A stretch of 64,000 bases of DNA from Trichomonas vaginalis G3 (taxonomy: Eukaryota; Parabasalia; Trichomonadida; Trichomonadidae). Of this stretch, positions 37,326-47,071 are shown piece by piece (position 1 is the first letter of the stretch; every line of letters begins with the position of its first letter). The notes under the pieces are model-generated. The model saw only the letters and a list, made by a program, of their open reading frames with translations, made no database searches and was not told the origin of the DNA. A program made the translations under genes and the position numbers. Location: contig NC_067207.1 of the NCBI RefSeq assembly GCF_026262505.1, positions 10,756,082 through 10,820,081 of the forward strand. Reading direction: 5' to 3'.

Positions 37326-39635
37326 TTATAAAGCATCATTTACAGGTATTTCATCGTCAGTAAATGAATCATCATTATCGTTTGGTTCAACCTGTTTATA
37401 TAATCCTTTCATTTCTTCTTTCAAAACATAACACCACGTCTGTTTACCATCTATTCTTCTCTGTTTCCTTTCACATTTATCCTTAATGCTCATTTGAAAG
37501 TTTTTGTCTTTCATGTCTGATGGTTTGCAGCATAGAGCATTTTTACACGTCATACCTGCACACAATTCATCATAATGTGTATTTATCCATTCATCTAAAG
37601 GATTTGTTGATAATTCTATTAAATCTTGTTTGGCTTCAGTCATCGGTATGATTCGTACATTAAATGATGAAAGGTCGTAATTGATAAAATATGTTAGTAA
37701 ATTATCATAAAATTCCTTTGTGCATGAATCCATTAAATTCTTGAAATAATCAAATTGACCCTTAAATTTACCATTAACCAAACTACGTATCTTCTGTCTC
37801 CAACTTCAATTTTGACAGGGTAAACGTTGTTAGTTACGAAAATGAAATTGGCAACATTCTGAGCAGTTCTTCTGGGTTGATTCTTTTCATTAATTCTAAT
37901 CTCATTATCCGTTATAATTGATTTCAAAGCGTTGAAGTTTGCGAGTCTATCTTCACCTACATTCTTGAGTTCGTTAAGTACAAGAAGCATTTTATTCTCA
38001 ACTACTGAATTGAAATTACCCGTTAGCTCACTTATTTCAGTAATGTTTTTACATGAATAACCGGCGAGAAGTTCAGAAATAATGTCTGTAAATCTGTTTT
38101 TACCTGTTCCCTGAAGTCCTTTCAAAATAATTGCTGTTTCATTCTTGATTCCAGGATGTTGAATCATTGATGCAATCCAGCCGAGTAGATATTTATACAC
38201 TTCATCGTTATTATCACAAATGGCTTCTTTAATGAAATTCATAAACATCTCAATTTTTGAGTAATCTGGCTTTTCGAGAACGTTGTATTTATAACCCTGA
38301 AACGTTGAGAAAACATCTGGAGAATCAGATTTAAAGCAAACACCCTTAACGGTTAATGAGGATAATTGATTTAGTAGTACGTCCCATGCTGTTATGGTTT
38401 TACCTTCTTCTTTAAATAATTTAATCATTTTGAGTGACTCTTTCATGGCTGATTGAAGAACGAATGATATTTGATTCATTTTATCATGAATATTATAGTC
38501 CTTTTGAATGAAATATTTGTTTCCACAATCTACAAAACGGATTACACGTGATAAATCCTCAATGACTTCAGAAACTGTTTTTATACTGATGATTTTCAGC
38601 CTTGCGTCTAATATCTGTTATCAAGAATGAATCATCAAGTTTTATATCAAATGTTATTTTTGGCTTACGTAATAAAGGTAAAACGTATTCATCATAATAT
38701 TCCTTTTGATATAGTTTTAGAATCTTCACCAAAACAAATGGAGAAGTCATTAAATGTGCATATCTACTACATGCTTTTTCAAAATTACTTTTTGCATTTT
38801 CTGTTAAACTGCAGAAGTTATAAACGTTATCGTATGCTTCATTAATTAAATGATCAGGTAATGAATTAATAGCTTGAAACAGTGTGAATAATGTTATTTC
38901 TTTTTCTAAATTCATGTTTCCACCGTCATTATGTACTTCAAAATCACAGATGCCATCAACTATGCTTTGAGCTAGTTTATCGTCAATGTTTACATTTTTG
39001 TTTTCATTCATGATAGTCTTTATTTCTTCGTTCTTTTGTTCAACTCTTACCTTAATATTCAAATCATTTAATATATCATTCACTGTTCTGGTTATGGTCG
39101 AGTCATAACTTCCGCGAATGAATGAGTATGTATTGATTGGTTCTGTTGCATTCTTTCGAACTCTTGAATCAGCCATAACTACCAATGAACGCTTTGAATC
39201 ATCAATAGAAGTCATTATATCAATATCATAATCATTGCAGGAATAACATTTAATCATTCTGTTCGAAACTGCATAGAAGAAATTAGTGTTGCAATAAATG
39301 TGAAGACCTCCTGAAGCGGTTTTAACGATAACATCTTTATCCGAAAGTTTTGATAGAATGTCTTTTCTAACTGTTTCTTTAAGTTCATCATTGTACGATT
39401 TATTGATATCGACATCTATAATAGTTAAATTTTGAATTTTATTTACTAATAAAGCCATACCAGTTTTCCTTCCTCTTCCTCCATCGTGTTTGAGGTAGTT
39501 ATGTAAATCAATCTTGTTTTCACCAATTCTTTCGTTGAGGGTTTTAGTTTCTGCCGTAACTAATTCCTTAGCTAATGAATCAATAACTTTTTCATCAGAA
39601 ATGATAAAGTTACTGTTGTTGTTTGTTGCTGTCAT
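37326..39635 (-). pseudogene. Primase-helicase (AEP plus D5/SF3 helicase), broken
   Basis: The N-terminal third has a primase-polymerase core, LTIIDVDINKS with a DxD pair and VKTASGGLHIYC. The C-terminal part has an SF3 helicase with Walker A GLQGTGKNRFTD, LLVLNELKNVG and NVANFIFVTNN. It would prime and unwind element DNA. About two breaks. Maverick C carries only the helicase half in one open gene (53774-55009). Confidence 0.85.
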
Positions 39636-39699
39636 TTATATAGGAATAAAAAAATAAAAATAATTTTAAAACTAACTTTATTTTTGGACTGCATCAAAT

Positions 39700-39790
39700 T
39701 TCCGGGCTTGTTGTCTAAATGTCATGTTGTCATCATTTTTTAAAGAAGTTAATTAACCTGGTGACATGGTGACGTGGTGACACCTTCAGT
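39700..39790. repeat. Right arm of inverted repeat around the helicase block
   Basis: Reverse complement of the 37062-37300 units: CTTGTTGTCTAAATGTCATG, GAAGTTAATTAACC and GGTGACATGGTGACG, with small differences. A GGGTAGA hairpin variant (GGGTATAAATACCC core) follows at 39833-39870. Confidence 0.8.
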
Positions 39791-39887
39791 ATTTATGAAA
39801 ACGTTAATATATAAAATTCATGAAAATTCATGAGGGTAGAAATGAGGGTATAAATACCCATCTACCCTAAAAATTATTTTTGGTCAT

Positions 39888-39910
39888 GGGCTATGCCCCG
39901 CCGCTTTGCG
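39888..39910. terminator. Mini-hairpin near the integrase 3' end
   Basis: GGGC-TAT-GCCC with a decayed GCCGC/GCG partner, about 80 bp past the 3' end of the minus-strand integrase gene. Confidence 0.45.
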
Positions 39911-39991
39911 TCTTTATGTTAAAATAAATGGTACCATTAATGATATCATGACTGTTCTCGTTCATGTCTGATTTACATCTAATGAAAAAGT

Positions 39992-41074
39992 TTAGAAGAA
40001 TTTTCTTATTCTTTCTGGCATATTTTTGTCTTTCCAGTACTCCCACTCTAATGGTCCCAGATGTGTTGGCTTCGACTCTCTCAAGTTCTTAGATGGTATA
40101 ACATCTTCAACGCCTCCTTCATATCTTACTTTATAAGTGTCATCGTTTATGTTATAGCCAAGTATTTCAATAACCACTCCTCGCTTTGCTTCGTCAATGG
40201 TTTCAGCAAGTTTGCCATTACTACTTTCAACTAATTTATGACGAGGATAAAACGCAATAGAGTCGTCAGCAGCTTTTATAAGATATCCATTACCTTGCGT
40301 AGAGTCTACGATATAATAGTTTCTACTTAACCTTAAACGTTTCTTTGTCAACGGTTTGTCGTCAAGAACTACACGAACTTTTGTTCCAGGAATGAGGGTA
40401 AATTGTGTTGAATTTCTGATATTTTGTGTTTGACTTCGTTTCTTTTGTATATACTTTTCTTCTTGTTGTTGTGTCATTGAATTTGGTGTATGTCCTGTTG
40501 TAGAGTGTGTTGGAATTATATACTTCGAGAAAATGTTTCATTGTTTCTTCGGTAAAGTCTCGCTTTGATTTAAATCTCTGAGCGTTCTTATGAAGCGATT
40601 AATGATACCTAAAATATTATGGTTATGGTCTTCAGTAGTGTAGTGAGTTATGTTATGCTTAATGAGAAATTCTGTGATTTCGTTGCTGAGGTATGCACCG
40701 TCTTGGTCTGATGTTAAAGTACTTGGGCTATGTTCTGCTACAAACTTTTGTAAAACTCTTAACACTTCACGAGTTCCTTTATTTTTCATTGGATATGCAT
40801 ATGCTTTGCGAGTGTTAACATTAATGAAGATGAGGAATGGTTTATGTCCTCCTTTTCTGCTTTGAATGAGAGTGTCAAATTGGTATGCGTCAGGAGTGAT
40901 GGAGTAAATTGGTAAAAAGTAGTCGTAAGGGTTTATTTTTGTTTGATGTACAACATTTTTGTCAAAGAACTTTTTAACTTCAGCTCTGTTAGTAAATCCC
41001 CAACTTTTTGCTGCTTCATTGAACTTCTTAAATGACCTCCATGGATGTTGTTCGAATACTTCTTTCAAGCTCAT
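39992..41074 (-). pseudogene. Maverick retroviral-type integrase, broken
   Basis: The catalytic region has FDTLIQSRKGGHKPFLIF, LTSDQDGAYLS and NHNILGIINRFIRTLRDLNQ. The C-terminal region has an SH3/chromo-like fold (GTKVRVVLDDKPLTKKRLRL...YYIVDS; VRYEGGVEDVIPSKN). Closely related in layout to the integrase at 3654. About one break. Confidence 0.85.
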
Positions 41075-41100
41075 TTATGTAAAGTTAAAGATTTTATTCA

Positions 41101-41160
41101 AGACGGTAAGCCTTGACCCAAAGGGTCTAGGCTCAAGCGCGTTCATTGAACGCGGTACCA
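41101..41160. other. Short GC-rich hairpins between integrase and fibre
   Basis: CTTGACCC-AAA-GGGTC nested in a longer AGCCTTGACCC/GGGTCTAGGCT fold, followed by CGCGTTC-ATT-GAACGCG. Same class as the paired mini-hairpins at gene 3' ends. Confidence 0.5.
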
Positions 41161-41164
41161 TGCG

Positions 41165-43338
41165 AATACAGTCATAAATGGTGGCATATAATCTGCACCC
41201 GAGCCTGTTGGATTTGTTGTGAAAGTATGTGTATGATTTCCTCCTGGTTCAGTTGGTCGAAAAGTCTTTTTTGCTGAATTGTTATAAGATGGAGATAAAA
41301 CGTCATTGCCGGCTCTATAGTCTGAGTTGTATAATGGGTGGTCTCTTAATGAGTGGCTATGGTCGCCAGAAAAGTTTGTCGTTCCTGTATGAGTGTGCGC
41401 AGGTAAGTTTGCTTCTTTAATTTTCTTTGAACCTCCTGTTTGATTTGAAGAGTTAGCACAGTATAAGAATTTATCTACAATCTACTGCCACGTACCAAAA
41501 CCTAAAACACTTGCGGGATTTGTTGAGTTCATTGACGTATAAATAGAGCCTATAGGATATATGGTTTGAAGAATCTGAGTCTTCATTGTTTGAAGTTCAT
41601 GTTTAACATTTATAAATCCATTGCCATCTACAATATTTATATTGTTTGTTATTAAACCATTAGGAAAAGTAGGAGGATAAATATTTTGTTCAACTAAAGG
41701 TGTACCGTCTCTTCCTGTTTTTGTTACTTCTTCAATGTATGCTTTAATTTCTTTAATCCTGATTGTTTGAAATTCTTCATGCACGTGCTCTTTATCAGCT
41801 TTTCCATTAAGCGCATCATTTACTTCCGACTTCTTTGCATAATTTTCATCTACATAAGTTTTGTCAGCTTTCTTATCTAACATTGCTGGTAGTTCGTATG
41901 CTTCAAAGTTTCTGGCATGACCTTCAATGTTCATACATCTGTTATCTAAATTGTTTAGTGTATCTTTTACGCTTGTACTCGGATTCTCTAAAGGTGCACT
42001 TGAACCCAAATCATAGTTCAGTATTATGTCGTCTGCTCTAACAGTAGTGAAGGATTCATGTGTATGGTTCTTGTCAGCTTTACTATTTAATGTAGCTTGA
42101 AGTTCATTTATATCGGAGATATTGTGTTTATGAGATTTCAAAACTTTGTTCGTTGCATCAAGTTCATCTTTGTCAGCTTTACTTTTAATAGCATCTTCAA
42201 AAGTTATTTTTGCCTTAACTCTCAAAGTAAATCTTGGTTCAACTAATACACCGTTAACAAAGAAGTATGAAGCATAAATTTCATTGTTATAACCAAATGC
42301 TTCTGGTGCTTTACCTGTGTCATACTGTACAGTACAGTGTATGTCATAACCTTTAGCACGAATGAATTTATATCTTCTTTCATTAACATCTTCAGTGCTT
42401 ATTTGTTCATCCTGTATTAAATATCCGTGGTAGTCCGTTATAATTTGTTCGTCTGAACTTATATAATGAACATGGTTTTTATCTGCTTTTTCGGCTAATT
42501 TCTCTTCTATCTCATTTATTTCAAGTTCATGCCTACCACCACCTCCTTCAGAAGTATTTTTCTTCAGCTCTTGAAGAACGTCCACTTCGCCATCTTTGGT
42601 GTCAATAATGAGACTTTGAGTTAAAACCTTTCCTGTCTTAATGGATGTTTGTAAAACTTCTTCTTCACCGTGTTCGGGGTCATGGTCGTCATCATATCTT
42701 GTGAAATCAGAGATGTTGTCATACATTAAGCATATCTGTCTCAAAAGTTCTGCTATTTGAAACTGGAACGAAAGATATACAGAACTTTCATCATCTCCTA
42801 AAGTCAAGTCTGCTTTCTTAAGTATTTCTTGAATGTATGCAATGAGAACAGAGTACCTTGGAAAATATTCGAACAATATTTCATTAGCTGTTGGTTTTGG
42901 TGGTTCTTCTGGAGTTTCTGTTGTTTCAGTTCCTTCTGTAGGTTCTGTTGGAGTTTCTGCATCTCTTGACTTCAATGCTCTTGCTCTCAAAGACCTAAAT
43001 GTTAGAGCACCAGGTTTTACAAAGGACTTTATAAATGCTTTAATAGTTCCTGGTAAGTTATTGTTAGCATTAAGTAAGTTCCTTATGCTTCCATCATGTA
43101 CGTCCATAGCACTATGTAAAAAATCTATACTTTTCTTGTAGTCAGCAATAGACTGACTGTGATTTTTTAAAGATTTGTCAATACCTTTAAGCCAATCTTC
43201 ATGCATGTCTGATACTGAGCCAAGAATATCATTTGCTTCCTTTAGTGTATTTTGTGCTTCTCGTAAAGTATCCAATCCCGTACGTGCATTGTTTGCTATA
43301 CGTCTTACAGTATCTATTTGACTCCTTGTTTCTTGCAT
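41165..43338 (-). pseudogene. Fibre-like protein with KADK repeats and collar domain, broken
   Basis: A long relative of 4639-6021: coiled-coil N-terminus, Thr/Glu/Pro-rich linker (ETPTEPTEGTETTETPEEPP), shaft repeats of KADKxH/TYVDE type, and a collar domain with QTIYPIGSIYTSMNSTNP and FGTWQ. About one break near the 3' end. It starts immediately after the stop of the collagen-like gene, so the two form an operon. Confidence 0.8.
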
Positions 43339-44043
43339 CTAACCAGATAAAGTTTTAATAGTATCCGAACCATTTGAAATGAAGTTCAAAGCATTTTTAA
43401 CGTCATCTAAAGCTTCTTCACCAAGTACTGCCCATATCTTTCCGATTTGGTATTGAAGAACTCCATATGAAGCAGCTGTTAAACCAGTATTTATAAGGTT
43501 CCATATCCATGATTTAGCAGTTTTTCCATCCTTTCCATCTTCACCATCCAAACCGTTTTCGCCTTGAGGTCCTTGTATTCCTTGTATTCCTTGTGGTCCT
43601 TGAGGTCCAGTGTCACCCTTCTCTCCTTTCAGTTCATCTTTATGTTCGTTATAATATTCTAATGTCATAAGGTGTACATCATTACTGCTACCAGCAACGC
43701 CGAGAATTTGTTTCTCATTCATGACTAAATTCTTTAAGCATTTAATGTTGTCGTCAAATCGAAAGCTCTTTAACAATTCAATGAGAACATTTAATACTTT
43801 CACTAATGAGGCATCTACTGTAGAATTTATATATTGCACCGTTCCATCATTTATGATAGGAACTTTACTTATTGTAATGAATGGGTCATAAGTGTTAAAA
43901 GTATCGAAATCAATGACTTTTTTAGTTTTTCCATCGTCAATGACTAAATCATTGCCTTCAATGGTTAAAGTTGAGTTTTCGTTTACTAGTTCATGTGCTC
44001 TTCTTGCTTCATTTGTTTCATACGCATATGCAGCTATACTCAT
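43339..44043 (-). CDS. Collagen-like fibre protein (234 aa)
   Basis: Residues about 141-172 hold nine or so Gly-X-Y triplets (GEKGDTGPQGPQGIQGIQG and on to GLDGEDGKDGK). A globular N-terminal domain precedes them, and a C-terminal helical hydrophobic region follows (WNLINTGLTAASYGVLQY). Collagen-like triple helices are used as fibres by giant viruses and phages. The gene directly precedes the collar fibre without spacer and is head-to-head with 44061. Confidence 0.75.
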   Translation of the reverse strand: MSIAAYAYETNEARRAHELVNENSTLTIEGNDLVIDDGKTKKVIDFDTFNTYDPFITISKVPIINDGTVQYINSTVDASLVKVLNVLIELLKSFRFDDNIKCLKNLVMNEKQILGVAGSSNDVHLMTLEYYNEHKDELKGEKGDTGPQGPQGIQGIQGPQGENGLDGEDGKDGKTAKSWIWNLINTGLTAASYGVLQYQIGKIWAVLGEEALDDVKNALNFISNGSDTIKTLSG

Positions 44044-44060
44044 ATTTTAATGAGAATAAA
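44044..44060. promoter_or_regulatory. 17-bp bidirectional promoter
   Basis: ATTTTAATGAGAATAAA separates the start codons of the collagen-like and minor jelly-roll-like genes. Same class as 3638, 6022 and 52356. Confidence 0.55.
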
Positions 44061-44705
44061 ATGTTGTTCTATTTACAAAGTACAGACCCGAACGAATACG
44101 GGACAGTAAAACTACAAACAAACTTAGGTCTACAGAATGAAGCGCTTGCTTTCAGAGTTGTTGACTTCAATACTATCGCAACTTTTGTCATAACAGATGA
44201 AACAGATTTCATGGAGCTTGAAATAGATGGAAAGAAGCACGAAATAAGATTTCACAATAATGTAGAATATAAGATGGAAACATTAGCTGGAGTGTTAAAT
44301 GCTCTCATAAATACTACAATAAACAAGGATAACGAAGAAAACTTAATGAATGTTAAACTTATTGCAGGAGTTTTGAAGTTCAGTTATGCGAAGGAGTTTA
44401 AGATAACACGAATGAGTCATAGAGTTCAATTGCTTCTGGGAGCATACCGTATGACATTTCCTTTGAAAAGTGTTGACAAAACGATTGAGATGAAATCTGT
44501 TCCATACGTATGTTATGGCAATTGTTTGTACATTGAGTCAAAAATAGCTAATGTCACAGGTATTTCAGGAGTTAATAGTAAAGGTTCAGTAGAATATAAG
44601 TCTTTCTGTTATGAAGTAAATTCAATGTTCATTCCAAACGTTCCTGTCATAGCAACTCATTTAGGTAACGAGTCTAACCGACAAGAGTATAAAGATATAC
44701 TATGA
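44061..44705 (+). pseudogene. Minor jelly-roll-like virion protein, possibly broken
   Basis: The ATG at 44061 opens MLFYLQSTDPNEYGTVKLQT. Predicted beta-rich; MKSVPYVCYGNCLYIESKI corresponds to the 29885 fragment, and the N-terminal region parallels 52957-53745 of Maverick C. It reads open but is shorter than its kin, so I count it as possibly broken. In Maverick C the relative lies between the CCG-motif protein and the helicase. Confidence 0.55.
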
Positions 44706-44711
44706 ACATGT

Positions 44712-44829
44712 TATGATGAAACCAACCAAAATTCAAGAAAGTCAGTATACTTATGAATATCCAAGACACTGGGTAGAGTATGTAGGAGGTGAGAAAGCTA
44801 TTGAAATCAGACAAGTTAGAAGTATTTGT
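44712..44829 (+). pseudogene. Penton-like fragment at the end of Maverick B
   Basis: MMKPTKIQESQYTYEYPRHW and VGGEKAIEIRQ match the N-terminal region of 26835-27725. The similarity stops at about 44829, where Maverick B ends and unrelated AT-rich DNA begins. Confidence 0.65.
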
Positions 44830-45480
44830 AATGCATGAAAAATAGCGTGACTTCATTTTTGACAGTTTACAAATGTAAAGTGTTGCATCCTTAAAAACTT
44901 GGAAATATATACATTCATGAATTATCTTGTATATTAAATATAAATAAAATTAATCGTTAAATAAAAATATTTGATATTAGAATTTTATTGGAAAAATAAA
45001 AAACTTAATATTTTAAAGAAATACTTAAATACTTGAATGTTTTAACTTTTACATTATCATATAGACTCTCAAATTATTGATTGGAAACGGTTTGAGGGTT
45101 ATCAATTTAAAAAAATTGTGAGTTTTTTAGATTTTTGGCAATGAGTTTTAAAAATTTGTGAGTGAGAATGTGTGTTGATGCTTGGCACTTTGAAGGGAAG
45201 ATGTTCTGGGTTCACAATTATTAATGGGATAAATAAAATGATTATAAATATAATATATTAGAAAATAATTTGCAAAATCTCTCCATTTTTATAAATTTAA
45301 TAATAGAAGTTGATCTATATAGAAAGAGCGTTTTATCTATTAAGTTTTTGGCTTTTGCCTTCAAATCATTAATACAATTTTTTCAAAAAAAATTGTTTTA
45401 TTTAAAATAAACAAATTTTATTAAATAACTAGTATTTTTAAATTATCTTTTGAAAAATTGAAAAATTTACAAATTAAAAA
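44830..45480. other. AT-rich non-coding DNA, nothing recognised
   Basis: No credible frame, hairpin or RNA gene. It separates the end of Maverick B from the DD35E transposase gene. Confidence 0.6.
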
Positions 45481-46452
45481 ATGGAAGACATCTTGGTTCG
45501 TCTCGAAAACCCAGAAGATCTTAAAACTTTTCAACTCCCAACCGTTCCCGCCGATCAGGTTCTCAACGTAATTGAAGAAAAATATCAAGAATACATTAAT
45601 AATCCAAATGTAACTCTCGAAGATACGGCAAAAACACTTTCAATAGGAAAAGAACGTTTGAAAGAAATTTTCGTACTACTCAGCTATCCAATAAAAGAAA
45701 GAGGAAGACCAAAGAAAAAAATTTTTGAGGAAGATGTATACAAAATTTTGGAAATTAAAGCACAATATGACATTGGATACAAAAGGATCAAAGAATCATA
45801 TTTCGAAAAAGTCGAAAGATTTACATTCAACGATGCTTTCAAAATTTTCAATCAACAACATTTGTTTACATTTCACAGGCATCAGAAAATCGACGAACAT
45901 CCACATGAATACGTTGCTCAATATGTTAATCAATTGTGGCATACTGATTTGAAATTTCTGAAGAACGATAACGGTAACCTTCAATATTTAATTTCATTTC
46001 TTGATGACAGAAGCAGATACATTATTTGCTGGGATGTTTTCGATACAAAAGAAATGAAAAATACTGCCAGAGTATTTCGTCACGCAATTGATTTAGTCAA
46101 ATTAGTTCCACATGGAATTCTCACAGATAATGGAACAGAATTCATTGGAAAAGATTTTGAAGCGGTTTGCCAAGAATTCAATATAAAACATTTCAAAACT
46201 CATCCGTACTCTCCAGAGGAAAATGGAAAAATTGAAAGGAGTTGGGAGACTCTTTTCAAGACAAACCCCGGAGTGAACGTCTTTGAGTTCATCCCCAATG
46301 TTGTTTCCCAGTATAATAGGGTATGGAAACACTCCACATTATTCAAACTCTTTGGGGAGAAATTGACTCCATTTGAGGCCTGGGAAAGAGGCCCCAAATG
46401 GACAAAAGATCTCTGCGCTGAACCAGGCTTCGAAAAAAATCTTAGAGATTAA
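45481..46452 (+). CDS. DD35E integrase-like transposase (323 aa)
   Basis: An N-terminal helix-turn-helix-like region, a basic KERGRPKKK block (about 72-80), then an rve core with Asp156 in HTDLKF, Asp216 in LTDNGTEF and Glu252 in GKIERSW. The last two are 35 residues apart, so the triad is complete. The layout, without zinc finger or chromodomain, resembles Ginger/TDD-type cut-and-paste transposases rather than Maverick integrases, to which it is clearly unrelated in sequence. No TIRs were seen; the gene may be an element remnant with an intact frame or a domesticated copy. It lies 54 bp before the A run of Maverick C. Confidence 0.75.
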   Translation: MEDILVRLENPEDLKTFQLPTVPADQVLNVIEEKYQEYINNPNVTLEDTAKTLSIGKERLKEIFVLLSYPIKERGRPKKKIFEEDVYKILEIKAQYDIGYKRIKESYFEKVERFTFNDAFKIFNQQHLFTFHRHQKIDEHPHEYVAQYVNQLWHTDLKFLKNDNGNLQYLISFLDDRSRYIICWDVFDTKEMKNTARVFRHAIDLVKLVPHGILTDNGTEFIGKDFEAVCQEFNIKHFKTHPYSPEENGKIERSWETLFKTNPGVNVFEFIPNVVSQYNRVWKHSTLFKLFGEKLTPFEAWERGPKWTKDLCAEPGFEKNLRD

Positions 46453-46505
46453 CAAATAATTTCAAAAACAAGAAAATTCAAAAAATCACAAAAAGGAAGT
46501 TAAGG

Positions 46506-46850
46506 AAAAAAAAAAAAAAAAAAAAAGGTAGTGGGGCTTCCAGGCACTTCGTGCCTTCTAGCCCTGATGATGTTTAGTAATAAATGAAGTTTTTATTCGG
46601 AAAATTGTTAGTCTTCTGGGTCGAAAACATTATATAATGTGTCGCTTTTCACAAATTATATATGTTTTCATGTTTTGTCAAGACTTCTTCGTAATGAGTG
46701 TAAATGACCAAAAATATAATTTAGGGTAGAAGGTTAGATCTAACCTCTTTTCTAACCTCTTTTCTACCCTCTTGAATTTGTCATGATTTCATCGTAAATG
46801 TTTTGTCATGATTTCATCGTACATGTTTTGTCAAGACTTCTTCGTAATGA
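46506..46850. repeat. Left TIR of Maverick C with terminal 22-A run
   Basis: 46506-46527 is an A run, then GGTAGTGGGGCTTCCAGGCA opens the TIR. It matches the reverse complement of 8930-9246 with very few differences. A palindrome with GGTTAGATCTAACC core lies at 46720-46775 and a second hairpin (GGTGAGATCTCACC) just inside at 46873-46925. Confidence 0.9.
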
Positions 46851-47071
46851 GTGTAAATGACCAAAAATATAATTTAGGTGAAGAGGTGAGATCTCACCTG
46901 TTTTCTCACCTCTTTTTTCACCTCTTGAATTTTCATGACTTCTTCGTCATAGGCACGGAGATAGGACGGTTATTTTACAAAACTGACAACACTTTGACCG
47001 AGTAGTTTTTTGTGCTGAACAAATAGTGTCATATAAACATCTGTCAAAAACCGTTTTTTACTTCACTTAAA

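Larger units (their letters stand above)
24540..44829. mobile_element. Maverick (Polinton) B, old, broken, mosaic
   Basis: This 20-kb stretch carries Maverick genes but no recognisable TIRs; its right end stops inside a penton-like gene. Parts: DG-RK family, membrane proteins, penton-like genes, packaging ATPase remnant, minor capsid remnants, HNH, PolB, primase-helicase, integrase, fibre and collagen-like genes. Two sub-styles alternate: 24540-30240 (more AT-rich, diverged) and 30241-37300 plus 39700-44829 (like A and C); the helicase block 37326-39635 lies between inverted repeats. About 15 to 20 breaks in total suggest it is older than A and C. Nested insertion or recombination of two subfamilies is likely. 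Confidence 0.8.

Noticed and set aside
45481-46452. The DD35E gene as the integrase of Maverick C
   Set aside because: It lies outside the TIR and A run of Maverick C and is unrelated in sequence to the Maverick integrases at 3654 and 39992.
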